64,000 bases of DNA, from assembly GCA_029204225.1 (NCBI GenBank), contig CM055106.1:2796146-2860145 (forward strand), read 5' to 3'. Shown here piece after piece: positions 1 through 11,768 of the stretch. The notes below the pieces were generated by a model, which was not told the DNA's origin, searched no databases, and saw only the letters and a list, made by a program, of their open reading frames with translations. A program made the translations under genes and the position numbers. Positions within the stretch are counted from its first letter, which is position 1, and each line of letters begins with the position of its first letter. The DNA comes from Diphasiastrum complanatum (Eukaryota; Streptophyta; Lycopodiopsida; Lycopodiales; Lycopodiaceae).

Positions 1-1703
1 TGCTTCTCTACATAAGCTTTGAAAATAAGGAAATGATCAAACACCATATATTTAGAAGCAAGAAGATATATCCAAGTGAATCTTGTGAAATCATCAATGA
101 AAGTAACAAAACAAGTGGCTCCTCCCTTGCTTGTAGTTGATGAGAAATGCACATCCGAGTGGATTAACTCCAAAGGATGCTTGCTTTTGATAGAAGATCT
201 TGTAAATGGATTTTTGTGAGATTTAGCAATAGCACAAGCCTCACAAGGCTTGACCTTCTTGGAGAATGACTTTGGCAAGCCAATAGCTTTGGCTTCTTTG
301 ATCATAGAGAGCATGGATTTGTAGTTGGGATGTCCGAACCTCCTATGCCATAATTCCTCCATAGAGAGATTGTTCACAAGAGCAACATTACAAGCATTCA
401 CATACTCATTTGGATCTAGTTTATAGATGCCTCCAAATCTAGATCCCAATGCAAGTATCTCATCATTCTTCTTGATAGTGCAAGTATCAACATTGAATTT
501 TACATCAAGGCCATTATCAAGCAATTGGCCAACACTAATAAGATTCTTAGTAAGCTTAGGTACATAAAGAACTTTAGAGAGAGAAACAACTTTAGAGGAT
601 GCAAGCTTTAAAGGAATGTTCCCTATGCCTTCAATAGGACATTCAAAATCATTTGCAGTGTATATTGATTTCTTGACTCTACCATAAGGTGCAATAGAAG
701 AGAAAGAGTCCTTGGAGCTACACATATGTAAAGAGGCTCCACTATCAATATACTATAGGTCGTCCTTCTTGAAAAGAGTAGATGAGAAACTAGAGACCAT
801 AAGAGATCCCTCTCCATCACTTGCAATAGTGTCTTCCTTCTCATTGGTGATGTTGGCTTGCTTGAGTTGCTTCTTCTTCTTGAAGCAATTGGTGGCATAA
901 TGACCTTTCTTGCCACAATAAAAGCACTTGATCTTCTTCTTCTTGAGCTTGGATGATGAAGCATTAGAGGAATCATTTTCCTCCTCATCTTTGTTTTTGG
1001 ATTTGACTTTGTCCTTGCTTGAGGATTGTTGATGTTGGTTCTTGCTCCTCCCTTTGTGCTTATCCTTGGCAAATAGAGCTTTGCCATCATTATGAGTGAG
1101 AGAGAGCTTGTCCATCCTCAAGAGCTTGTACTCTTGTCTTGATTCTTCTGAAATTAGCACACTTTGGAGAGCATCCAAACTTGGTAGCTTCTCCTTGATG
1201 GCATAGGATTGGACAAGGTTATCAAATTCACTTCTCAAGCCATTGAGAATGACTTGAACTAGCTCATTTTGATTGATGGAATTACCAATACAAGCAAGTT
1301 CTCTATGAATATACTTTACTCTCAAAACATAACTAGATGCACTCTCATCACTCTTTTGGCTACTTTGAAAGATTCAATTCCTAAGAGTGAGAAGCATAGA
1401 GGTATTCTTAGCCTCATAGATAGTCTTGAGACAATCCCAATCTTCTTTGGCTATTGTACAATTACCTATCTCCCTCAATTTCTCATTAGAGACATTCATC
1501 TTAATGTAGTGGAGAGCCATCCTAGCTCTCTTTTTGTATTTTTGAACCTCTTGAAGAACTTGTGGTTCTTCTTCAAGGCCAAGAACTATGTCCATCACAT
1601 CTTGAAGGATCAAGATGGACTCCATCCTCATTTCTCAAATTGAATAGTTTGAAGTGGTTAATCTTTCACTTGGTTCCAACAAGGATGAACCCATTGAAGA
1701 CAT
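1..1703 (-). pseudogene. Copia-A gag-protease-integrase, 5' half of polyprotein
   Basis: Ty1/copia polyprotein on the minus strand, cut by the window start. Likely gag start is the ATG at 1703; the segment LTTSNYSI then EMRMESIL is the usual copia gag N-terminal motif. The frame runs on through the UBN2-type gag, a CCHC zinc knuckle (CFYCGKKGHYATNC, near 890-930), the aspartic protease motif DSGAS (near 735), the GAG-pre-integrase HHCC region (LWHRRFGHPN and CEACAIAK, about 330-225) and the start of the integrase core (HSDVHF, FIDDF). Only three in-frame stops interrupt about 1.7 kb: TGA at 1635-1637 (expected Trp), TGA at 1374-1376 and TAG at 750-752 (expected Trp before YIDSGAS). It belongs with the LTR at 2337-3070. 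It is a young but dead copy, and the RT/RNase H half is not contiguous here. Confidence 0.9.
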
Positions 1704-2323
1704 TTGAAGTAAAGAAAACTCAAATGACGAACAATAAATGTTGCTACACACTCTCAATAGGATCCAATAATAGAGTACTATCTCCTCCTATGAAAGATCA
1801 TGCAACTATTTGTGAATTGATTCTCACTAGCTACACAAATCTCTCTAAAACAAGATCTATTTCACATCAAATGATGGAGTATAGGCAAAGTTAGGATCAA
1901 ACACTCTTAGCACGTGTGAAGTAGACTAAGAAACCAAATTTGACTCAAATACAATGATATTGCATGAAACAAAATGGCTAAGATATCAAAATAGTGCCTA
2001 GATCACATGTAGATGAGATTGGTAAGCATACAACTGTGATTTTGGATCAACCAAGCAATCTCTTGATCTCAAAACATTTCTCGGTGCCCTACCTAACCCT
2101 CTTCAAAAGCTTATAACTTCTAATTGGCTCAACCAAATGGAATAAAATTGATTGCATTAGAAACTAGACAAAAATAGCTTCAAAACAAGCTATCAAGCAA
2201 GATAAATGGATCAAGCATGAGAGAGAACTGAGCACCTGATTCTGTACAGTACCAGGTCAGACCCAATCAATGTACTTTTGATCTCTTTTGATTCAAAATT
2301 GAACAAGATAACAATCTTTGGTA
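1704..2323 (-). other. Copia-A untranslated leader
   Basis: About 620 bases between the gag start and the primer binding site of Copia-A. No convincing reading frame is seen. This position and length fit a copia 5' leader. Confidence 0.6.
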
Positions 2324-2336
2324 GGCTATCATACCA
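2324..2336 (-). other. Copia-A primer binding site
   Basis: On the minus strand this reads TGGTATGATAGCC, a variant of the tRNA-iMet complement TGGTATCAGAGCC used by most plant copia elements. It abuts the inner end of the LTR, which fixes the element's orientation. Confidence 0.75.
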
Positions 2337-3070
2337 TGTTGATTTCACACATGTGGATTGTCCACAACATGTACTTGTGATCTCCTAAGGTGAGTAGATG
2401 CACCAAGATCAAGACTAGATTGAGATTCAAGATCAATCTTAGATCCTATGGCAAAAACACTACTACATGCATTCAATCACTTCCAACTCTCAGTCACACA
2501 TGTGGGGAGTATTAAAAAATTATTCTAAGTAAAAACAAGCTGCTCTCCTCGGGTATTGAGAGAAAAACCATCATGAGCTCTCGGGTAGAGAGAGAAAGCT
2601 AGAAATCGAATTACACTCAAAATCCACACAATCACCAAATCAATTAGATCCAAAATGAGGAGTACAATGATACTAGTAGATCCACGAGCTACCACTATGC
2701 TTAACTATGATTGGACCACACTTTGTCACCTCTTAATCCTATTGGACCAATGGTCCATGCACCTCTTAATTCTATTGGACTATATTCAAGCACACCTCAA
2801 ATTCCTATTGGACCTCACATGGTTCCACCTCTAAATCCTATTGGACCTCTTAGAATTCATCAAACAAAAGCATTACACTTGTCTACACTCTAATTGGCAC
2901 GAGTTTAGCCTCTTACTCTATTTTGGCTCAATAGTGGCATTACAAGTGGAAATGCATAATTTGTCATCTATGCCAAATTTGTTCCTATCAACATCCTACA
3001 CCTAGATGCTTGATGTAAAAAACATAAGACTCCTATATCTAACATAGATTATCTTTTTCAATTATTCACA
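2337..3070 (-). mobile_element. Copia-A 5' LTR
   Basis: A 734-base LTR bounded by TG at 2337 and CA at 3070. A copy of exactly the same length lies at 39117-39850 in the same orientation. It contains several ACACATGTG-like palindromes. The outer edge is followed by GTTGG (3071-3075). The other LTR is preceded by GTTGG (39112-39116), so the 5-base target-site duplication is split between the two loci. Confidence 0.9.
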
Positions 3071-3682
3071 GTTGGTGTTGTTAGTCAATTTATGCAAGAT
3101 CCTAGTCAAGCACACTGGAAGTCTGCTAAACGTATTTTCAGATACATTCGAGGGACATTGAATTTTGGTTTGAAGTATGATCAGTCTGAAACGCCAATGT
3201 TGGTAGGTTATACAGATGCCGATTGGGCAGGTAATATTGATGATAGAAGATCTACAAGTGGTCATACATTCAGTTATGGTACAGCTGCAATTTCATGGAG
3301 CAGCAAAAAGCACCCTAAAGTAGCCTTATCATCGACCGAAGCTGAATATTGAGCACTCAGCAATGCTACACAAGAAGCGGTATGGTTACGAAGATTGCTT
3401 GTGGATTTAGGTCAACCACAGGTGGATGCGACTACTATATCTTGCGATAATCAAAGTTGCATTCACCTTGCCAAAAATCCAGTTTACATGCTTGAACCAA
3501 GCACATCGAAATACACTACCATTTTGTTCGAGAGAAAATTCTTGATGTAGCCATTAATCTTGTTTTTTGTAAATCTGAAGATCAAAAGACAGATATTTTT
3601 ACGGTCATTAGGTAGATGTAAATTTGAGAGGTTTCATACTCTATTAGGGATAGAAAAATGTAATTTTATCATTGAGGGAGAG
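3071..3682 (+). pseudogene. Copia-B RNase H and C-terminal end (right half of interrupted element)
   Basis: Plus-strand copia RNase H: VSQFMQDPSQAHW at the left edge, then the DADWAG motif, STSGHTF, LSSTEAEY and CDNQSCIHLAKNP. A stop (TGA at 3350-3352) replaces the codon after EAEY, and a frameshift follows near 3495 just before the TKHIEI-type motif. The left edge is the Copia-A LTR insertion, so this is the right half of the element whose RT ends at 39116. A purine-rich tract (GAGGGAGAG, 3674-3682) precedes the 3' LTR. Confidence 0.88.
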
Positions 3683-4097
3683 TGTTAGAAATCAATGATA
3701 AACTTCATTGTTACTGTTTATGATGCACATTAATGTTGATAGCTGTGACCAGCTGTCAATAGCCGTAGGCTAGTCTATTAGTCTACTCGTAGGTTTTCTC
3801 TCTCTATCAAGGTTAAGACTTTATTTGTACATTTTACATTCTGTATGAGTTAGTGTGATAAAGTGACAGTTTACGATGCACATTAATGTTGACAGTTGTG
3901 ACCAGCTGTCAATAGCCGTAGGCTAGTCTATTAGTCTACTCGTAGGTTTTTTCTCTCTATCAGGGTTCAGGGTTTATTTGTACATTTTACATTCTGTATG
4001 AGTTAGTGTGATAGAGTGACAGTACGTGTTCTTCTTCCACCTTCTTGTGGTGATTGCTTATGGTGAATGCTTGATGTTGCATATCTAATTCTTGACA
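3683..4097 (+). mobile_element. Copia-B 3' LTR
   Basis: A 415-base LTR starting TGTTAGAAATC and ending CTTGACA. It matches the 405-base LTR at 36750-37154 apart from small indels. It carries an internal tandem duplication with a period of about 153 bases (GATGCACATTAATG at 3722 and 3875). The right flank is AGCCC, identical to the bases before the other LTR, which is a 5-base target-site duplication split across the window. Confidence 0.9.
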
Positions 4098-5637
4098 AGC
4101 CCTAGGGTGCCACCACACCACGGCGGAAGGCCCAAGGGCCATGGGCCTTCTAGTCATAATCACAAAGTATTAGTTGTCTTTCACGAATTCCAATTAGCAT
4201 ATGTGTGTTAGTTGTCGGATGCAAATTCGACTGAGAATCTATGTGTATAAAGCTTTAAAGTTGCACTTTGTAACTTGACAGCATAGGGACACTCTTCGAA
4301 ACAATCATTAGAAATTTTGTCTATTTGGTGGACTCCAAGTTGTCATATCAAACTTTATTTTAAAGCTACAATGAAATCAATTTGCAAGCCTTTTGCCAGC
4401 AATCACTAGTGCCAACCATACAATTTAGAATAAGTTCCCATACGTTCATTCCAATGAGTGGGCCGACTCAAATGGGTCTATAATTCCTTTTCATTTGATG
4501 CTATATTGCGACATGATGGAATCAACTATTGTTCAAGAAAAATGCCAAGGATCCCTTTTGATTTGACACTAATTGCAATATGATGGAATCTGCAATTCAA
4601 CAATTTTTATTGACAACAGGGGCCAATATACATATTGTTGAAGTGCAGATTCCATCATATTGCAATTAGTGTCAAATCAAAAGGGTTCCTTGGCATTTTT
4701 CTTGAACAATACCTGATTCCATCATGTTGCAACATAGCATCAATTGAAAAGGAATCATAGACCCATTTGAGTGGGCCCACTCATTGGATGAAAGTACGGG
4801 AACTTATTTTAAATTGTATGGTAAGGCACTAGCGATTGTTGGCAAAAGGCTTGCAAATTGATTTCATTGTAGCTTTAAAATAAAGTCTGATATGACAATT
4901 TGGAGTCCACCAAATAGACAAAATTTCTAATGAATGTTTTGAAGAGTGTCCCTATGTTGTCAAGTTACAAAGTGCAACTTCAAAGCTTTATACACATAGA
5001 TACTCACTCAAATTTGCATCCGACAAGTAACACACATATGCTAACTGAAATTTGTGAATGACAACTAATACTTTGCGATTATGACTAGAAGGCCCATGGC
5101 CCTTGGGCCTTCCGCCCTAGTGTCGTGGCGCCCTTGGGCTTTTGTCCTCGTCAGCCAACTCCCAAAGCAAAATGCCCTTGGGCAGGCCTTCCGCCCCCTG
5201 TATTTACATGCTTAGTTTTTTTGTGTCAAGCAAATTTGAAAACATAATTCTTTGTGAGAATTCCCACCACAACTCTCATGTAGCCAACCAAAATTAACAA
5301 ATAGCACATGAATTTGCATGCGGACGTACAACACATGAATGCCATGTAGACAACCACATGGCTAGCACAACTCTCATGCGGATAGCCAATAAAACATTGA
5401 CACGACACATGAGAATTTTGGCTGAATGTGTGCGGACAAACCCCATGGCACATGCACATTTTGGCAAAATTAGCATGGTTCCCCTTACTTGGGCCCTATC
5501 GTCACGCTAACTCACTCAAGCAAGGGCTGAAGGTTCTTGATTGAGGAAGGTTCAGTCCTTTCCAAAAATGGCCCTAAGACCTTGAATAGAATGGAATCAA
5601 ACTTCGCATAGGGTGAGGCCCAGTCCTGATAAAAATT
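4098..5637. repeat. Palindromic (foldback) element, copy I
   Basis: The left arm (about 4098-4605) is the reverse complement of the right arm starting near 4633, with a spacer of about 27 bases. The right arm continues to about 5637 without a partner, because the rest of the left arm was displaced by Copia-B; a 68-base piece survives at 36682-36749. Arms are full of GGCCTTGGGCC-type strings. Reading frames here (such as 5226-5459) are translations of repeat arms. No transposase is visible. Copies at 13.6k, 28.1k and 50.3k. Confidence 0.85.
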
Positions 5638-5922
5638 GGGAAAGCATATCTATGGATTTTGTAGTTGGACTTCCAATGATCCAATGACAAAATGATTCAA
5701 TTTGGGTTGTAGTGGATCGGTTAACTAAGTTAGCTGCATTAATACGAGTCAAGTCAACTATCTCGGCTTCTGAATTAGCCCAGATCTTTGTTAAAAGATT
5801 ATTTTGGTTGTATGGTCTGCCAAGTGACATAGTTAATGATAGAGATCCTAAGTTTACTAGTCACTTTTGGTTAGCAATATTCCATAAACTGGAAACTTCT
5901 TTGAGTTCACGGGAGTAACATA
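5638..5922 (+). pseudogene. Gypsy-2 integrase core fragment
   Basis: Plus-strand fragment of a gypsy integrase containing VVVDRLTKLAALIRVKST and NDRDPKFTSHFW, ending in KLETSLSS. It aligns with the longer minus-strand copy at 62096-62862. Both share the same in-frame TGA before QNDSI (expected Arg), so they descend from an already broken copy. The right edge joins sequence carrying the end of a MITE and P450-flanking DNA. Confidence 0.85.
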
Positions 5923-7003
5923 TATCCAAGACTAGGAATATTTGGCATTCAATTCCTGGAGTTTTATGAGAGTCCAAGTGAATGGGTAACCAAAAAGCCA
6001 TGATGATTAAGTTGACATCAAGAAGCTATAAAACCATGTAATATAAGCTTTTTTCAAATCAACAAACATTATACAACTTTGACATAAAAAAATGTCAAAG
6101 AGAGCATAATGATCACTAAAATAATTGATGTTATAATTCTAGAAGTGTTCAAATGTTAACTGAAAAATACCTAGTATGGAGTCATTTTGTGTAGATTACA
6201 TGTATTCAAATGAAAAATACTTGTTATATTGGACGCTATGTGGTGATGATCATTGCCTCACAATATTCTATGTATAATGCATGATTTTGTGGATACTACT
6301 CATAACACAAACTATGATCCATGAGAGTGAGGATTTTCTTGTTACATATGATTACTTTTCATGAAATACAAATGCCAAATATCGTCTACTATTGGTATTT
6401 TTGATATATAATTCTAATTAAGAAATGTACTTTTTGTCTATATGTAAGACAACCTAGTTATAAGACCCCCATACATGTGTTTTAGGTGATAGATTCCATT
6501 TTCACAGAAAATCACCATGAACATGCATGTAAAAAATTGAAGATTACATATCAAAATATATGCAAGAGCTATTTTAAACAAATATTTTGGGACGATGAAG
6601 CCCTCTTAAAAGAGTCATGAGATGCTTAATTTTGAAATCTTAATATCAAGTCCACTTGGTCTTTGAGTGGGCCAACGTTGGGTCCTTGTACTTTCAAAGA
6701 TTTCCCAACTACAAATCCCACATAAAATAAAATATCAATGCTTGATACATTTGAGATGTCCCAACAAAATCATGAGAACATCACATTTTGCTAAGCTCAA
6801 AGCTTATTGCTGTTTTTAGCGTACATCTAGCAATATCCAACGATTGAAGAAATATAATATCAAGAGATTTCATATTGGACCTTAAATCTCCAAACATGCT
6901 TAGCCTAGGTGCATTTCTAGAATTCTAATCAACCAAGTAGAATTGTTTAGATACAATACAAATTTTAAAAAAATAAGATGTATTATTACCTATAGGTTCT
7001 CAC
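5923..7003 (-). repeat. P450-a 3' intron/downstream sequence, recurrent in the window
   Basis: AT-rich DNA downstream of the heme-loop exon of P450-a on the minus strand. No recognisable exon. The same sequence recurs at 33336-34156 (same orientation), 60086-61008 and 25560-25805 (opposite orientation), each time beside P450 pieces or breakpoints. The low end carries TTACTCCCGTGAA, which matches the terminus of the MITE seen complete at 61011-61484, so a MITE end was cut off here. Confidence 0.7.
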
Positions 7004-7371
7004 AAGGTAGTGTATGAATATCATGATTTCAAGCTTGACTAGAAGTCTTCTTACACATGTATGATTGCCAAGCCCAAATGGCATGTATGCTCCGTTATCC
7101 TGTGATACCTGGCCCAATAGAGCATATTACACAACACATACAGTGTTCATGAGCACATAGTTATCGAGAGATTTAGATTGTACAAATAAAATATTGGTGA
7201 AAGTAGCTTTATTCATATTTTCTCACAAAGAAAGAAGATCATTTTAAAACATGGACACACATGTGCATTTTCCAATTACCTCAAATCTGGAGGGATCAAA
7301 CTTTAGAGGATTCTTATAATTTTTCGGACTCAAATGAAGTGAGACGAATGAGATGTATGCCTTCCATCCTT

Positions 7372-7416
<45 letters not shown>

Positions 7417-8510
7417 AGGAGTTTACGGTGATTAGGGCTAGGTTCTAGCGAGCCACACATCGTCGACTATCTCGCGGATTATTTTATAATCCAACCCAGA
7501 AGAGCTGCTGTAGTTTCAAACCCACCAATAAACATTGGGAACAAACAATCTTTCAACTCATCATCTGTAAGTTTCTCACCATTTTCATCGACTGAACCCA
7601 TAAAAAATTGGAGAATATCGTTTTTCATCACACTTTCTGTTCTCCTTTCTACAATTCTCGGTAACAGCCATGCCTGAATTTCTTCCTTTTTCTAATAAGA
7701 CACACAAATTTTTAGCAGGGATTAGAGCACATTTTTGATTATACACTACATATCAGCTGCCTCAGCCTAGAACTTTAAAACTTCTAGCATCATTGCAGAC
7801 CTACAGAAAACAGATGGGTGTGATATACATAGCTCCAACACCTACGCAGGAGTTGCTTTTAGAAAACAGCAAGCTGGCAAACTAGTAGCACGTTCTTGCA
7901 ATTTCCTTGAATGGAATAATCCAAAAAGATCAAGGATCTCCGTACTATACCTTTTGATTCATGGAGGACCTCGACCACAAATCCCTGATCCGTGGAGATT
8001 CCATCCAACTCAATAGATAGATGTAGTCATGCATTAGTTTCATTGATTCATCACACGGCGCTAACGTCAAGATGGCATGCATGACTACGTGAAAAGTAAA
8101 CTGCATGAAATAGAAATTACCCACTGGTTACTTATGGAGTACTTTACAACGTCTACTTACAACGTCTACCTGCAATAATCACAATCTGCATACAAATTGC
8201 CCCTCAACAGAAATCGCAGATCCTGAGTACATCGCTCCGGTATCAACAACAATGTCACTCCAGAAAAAAGTTAGATTCATATCACAGATAATGTTGCTAG
8301 ACTTGTAACATACAGATAGCAAAACTGCAATCTTCCAATGTGTGCATGTGGAGCCATTTCTGAGCTAGTGCTCACCTTTCTGCTTTCTTCAGCTGTTCTT
8401 ACAGGTGACTGTGTATCCCATGCACTTAGAACCCAACGCGCTATAATGTCGATGCTAGTGATATAATCTCGCTGAGACCTTAGCGGAGGTTTCGGAAACG
8501 TTTGAATATC
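7004..8510 (-). pseudogene. P450-a, CYP85-clan cytochrome P450, truncated but best preserved body
   Basis: A heme-thiolate monooxygenase relic. Minus-strand exons: 8376-8510 (LRSQRDYITSIDIIARWVLS, ending AAAG|GTGAGC), 7951-8100 (FTFHVVMHAILTLAPCDE, open), about 7495-7691 (KKEEIQAWLLPRIVERR through the oxygen-binding helix GGFETTAA), a remnant of the K-helix exon near 7455-7481, 7280-7372 (KGWKAYISF to LKFDPSRFE, PERF motif) and 7004-7099 (heme loop YMPFGLGNHTCV). The ExxR part of the K-helix is deleted, exon 1 is missing (cut by gypsy-1 at 8511), and the Gly two residues after the heme Cys is Arg. Layout and motifs resemble CYP707A/CYP90-type enzymes of the CYP85 clan; the substrate is unknown. 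Confidence 0.85.
7372..7410. repeat. (AG)n microsatellite in P450-a intron
   Basis: About 19 AG units, equal to (CT)n on the P450 strand, directly before the exon that starts with KGWK. The equivalent tract in P450-b, c and f starts at the 5' splice site of the preceding exon. Confidence 0.9.
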
Positions 8511-9663
8511 GAGAACTCAAAACACTTATCCAACTTGAAAAAAGTGTTGAAGCAATGCCATGAATATCAGATCTCCTTGAATCTAGAAAAGTGTCAATTT
8601 TGGGTGACACATGGCCTGATATTGGGCCACATAGTATCAAGACACGAAATCACCACTGATCTATCCAAGATAAGGGTCATTGTTGATCTGCCACAACCGT
8701 GGACGATTAGCGGTGTCTATGTTTTTATGGGTCGCGCTAACTACTATAAGATCTTCATTCTAGACTTTGCGGAGTTAGCAAGGCCAATCTACAAGCTCAT
8801 GGAACCGCATGGGATAGAGAAAGCCCTACAGGCTTTCCAGAAGCTTAAGATGCATTGTTCCAGCGCCAATATTAAGACTGCCCAATTGGTCGATAGAGTT
8901 TCATGTGCATACTGATGCATCAAAGTATGCAATTGGAGCCGTCTTAACCCCCAGCCAGGAGAGTGCAAAAATGATTTCCCAATACGATTTGTCATCCGAC
9001 AACTCAGTGACTCAGAGATGAACTATTCTACCACAAAGCAAGAGGCACTGACTATGATTTATGCGGTTAAGAAGTCTAGGCATTATTTGATGGCCACCCA
9101 TTTTGCATTTTATACGGACCATCAACCTTTGTTTTATCTTGTTAATAAAACTTGCAACACAAGGCGAATTACTTGATGGTTGCTTCTGATGTTGGGTTTG
9201 ATTTTTGAATAGTGGTTCGCAAGGGCGAACAATATTATATGGCAAATCATGTGTCACGAATTATAGTGAAGGAAACTATAACCCAACCCGATGATGAGCT
9301 ACATGATGCTGCCTTGTTTTATTTTGACACAATACCTGAATGGGCCACAGACATAGTGGAATATCTGATGCGGGGCCAACCTAACAAATCCTTACCCAAG
9401 GTGGAAGTATGGAAGTTGATTCTAAAAGCTAGACCATATCAGTTGATTGATGGCCAACTATATCAAAGAGGATCAGACGATATCCTTAAAAGCTATATCC
9501 TTCCATATGAGGCCACCCAAATTATCTCAATTTTGCATGAAGGTATGGGAACTGGTCACTTTGCATCTAACATTACAGTTTGCAAGGTCTTGCAATCAGG
9601 ATGTTGGTGGCTAACGATTCATAAAGACACGGAAGAATACTTGAGAAAGTGTGATGTTTGCCA
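8511..9663 (+). pseudogene. Gypsy-1A RT thumb, RNase H and integrase zinc finger
   Basis: Plus-strand gypsy pol starting at a breakpoint with P450-a. It shows the end of RT (HLSNLKKVLKQCHEYQISLN, CQFWVTHGLILGHIVSRHEI), then RNase H (VHTDASKYAIGAVLTP; after a frame change LSDSEMNYSTTKQEALTMIY, FAFYTDHQPLFYLVN), a linker with YMANHVSRI, and from 9212 the HHCC finger of integrase (LHEGMGTGHFASN, CDVCH). Several frameshifts and a TGA after RRIT make it non-functional. The copy at 43371-45775 is longer. It is interrupted at 9664 by a solo LTR. Confidence 0.9.
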
Positions 9664-10344
9664 TGTTAAAAATTCACAATTCTAGCTTGCTAGTTTTGGT
9701 CATATGACTTGTAAATAGTTAGATGGTCATGATGTGGCTTGTCACACGTGCCAAATAGCATAGAATTCCATTCATAAGGATGTTCTCAAGTAGACCTAAG
9801 TGTTAGAACCTTTGGAATGAGTCCAAATTATGCTTAGATACAAGGGAGAAAAAATAGGAGCTATTTTTGGTAATTTTTGCATTGTTGAGGGATCTCCAAG
9901 ATTCCAACCCTAACTTGGTAGGGATGAAAGATCCACCAAAATTAGCATTAGGGATAGGTTTAGGGCTACTCATACCTGCCCAAAACCGTGATGGATCATG
10001 TATATATAGGTGATGATATCTCACCAAAATCAATCAAGCAATTTCATGATTTTTCTCTCATAATGGTGCAATTGCTCTCTATGTTCATAATTGTTTGAGT
10101 ACTTGTGATTACTAATGATTATAGGATTGAATGTAGGTCTGGTGTACAGTACTCAGACTGTGGGAGGCCGTACTTTCACACGTGTGAAGCCTTCTTCAAG
10201 GATTTGGGCCATTTAGTGAGGTTCAAGCATAGATTTTTGATGGATTTTGGTGGTTCAACTTGTGCTAATCTTATGAAATCATAATCTATTGTTTCCCTCA
10301 TCATTTCAAGTGTTTTAGGATCCTTATTTTCTGTAAATTTTACA
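9664..10344. mobile_element. Solo LTR with TGCCA target-site duplication
   Basis: A 681-base insertion beginning TGTTAAAAATTC and ending TTTTACA, flanked on both sides by TGCCA (9659-9663 and 10345-10349). The orthologous gypsy-1B sequence near 44880 is uninterrupted and carries TGCCA once. It holds a TATATATA-like box near 10001 and a CACACGTGTG palindrome. No internal retroelement coding is present, so it is a solo LTR from LTR-LTR recombination. Its parent family is not identified. Confidence 0.88.
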
Positions 10345-10960
10345 TGCCAATGAGCTAGGAGACCAACAAGATTGAATTATGATCTACTACATTCAGGTCT
10401 AGCTCAAGCACCATTCGTCCACCCAACTGCAAGAAGTTCACAAGCTCGATACATCATCGTCGTTACGGACTATCTCACCAAATGGGTAGAAGAATGTAGT
10501 GTTATCACGAAAACAGTTGAAGCTAGCAGATCTAATTGAGAGCACAAGTTACATGCTGTACTGTGGGCATTCAAGACAGCATACAAGGGAAGCACTAATC
10601 ATTGAATGCCATTTCAGGTGGTTTATTGTTAGGATGCAATAATGCCAGCATGGTTTTTCGTGCCATCATTAAGAGTTGTTGTAACACAATGCCTTGATGA
10701 ATTCAAATATCTACAACTACGCCAGGAAGCCTTACACAAACTTTGCGACACAGATATGATTGCCGATTGCACAAGAAAGATCTTTGTTCTGGATATCTAG
10801 TACTCATGTATAAGCGATCAAGGACAAGTTGAAGTTCATAGGTGAAGGCCCGTATTGTGTCAAGGAGATCTTATGCCATGGAGTCGTGAACCTCGAACAA
10901 CTTGATGGGACACCATTTGACACACCCATTAATGGTACCCAACTTCACAAGTATTGGCCA
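10345..10960 (+). pseudogene. Gypsy-1A integrase core and C-terminus
   Basis: Continuation of gypsy-1A after the solo LTR: RNIIVV-type start of the core near 10450, then an internal deletion of about 220 bases relative to 45031-45252 that removes the central catalytic part. The C-terminal segment follows (KFIGEGPYCVKEILCHGVV-like, ending near TATTGGCCACCATAG). A second deletion of about 55 bases lies near 10748. Confidence 0.82.
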
Positions 10961-11768
10961 CCATAGTAAGACAGATCTAACTTGATGATGACCAATAGTT
11001 CGTACAAGGATCAGATCACCCATAGAGGAGTCATCACAGCCAGATCTAACAAAATCAAGCCAGATCTAATGAGATCTAGTTAGATCAAGCTAAATCCATC
11101 AAGATTCAGCATGATTGGGCAAGATTTGGACAGATCAAGCAAGATCTAGTAAGATCCAAGTGGAATCTAGATCTAGATGTGATAAAAATGGTAGCAGATT
11201 GGTATCAGACACCTTAGACTACAAAAATGAAGATCTGATTTGATGATCTCAAGAGAAAACACCAAAAATAGAGGTAAAAATTGATTAAACTGATGGATCA
11301 GCTGCCAAACATTCATGAAAACTCTCACAAAGACATCCACAGTGAGTTCTGACCCAGATGGATCTACAGAAATCTCTACAAGAGTTACTTGTGAAAAATC
11401 AGTCAAATTTGAGTGTGGCCAATTATGTAATTGTGGCTAAAAGTTGAGGCCTAAGGTAGGGTCTTCCTAACACCTCATTAGGTTCCGTACCTACAACCAA
11501 GGCAGAGTCACATGCCTGCCCTTATCCATGGACACTAGTATCGTAATTTAAAGACATAGTCACCTACCTGCCTTTATCCATTGACACTAGTACTGTAATC
11601 TAAAGGCACCTACCCTTAATCCTAAGGACACATCTTATCCAAGGGTGATTCGCCAATTAGCACCCCAAACACGAAATGGACAAATAGGGGTTAACGTACT
11701 ACTAGCTACATAGGTATATAACATTCACAGACAACAAAAATAAAATCAGGACAGTAAAATTGACCTAC

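Noticed and set aside
5226-5476. Cys/His-rich small frames such as MLILPKCACAMGF (also 14842-15054, 28583-28840, 51514-51741)
   Set aside because: They lie in arms of the palindromic element and occur on both strands with the palindrome; no start context or homology seen.
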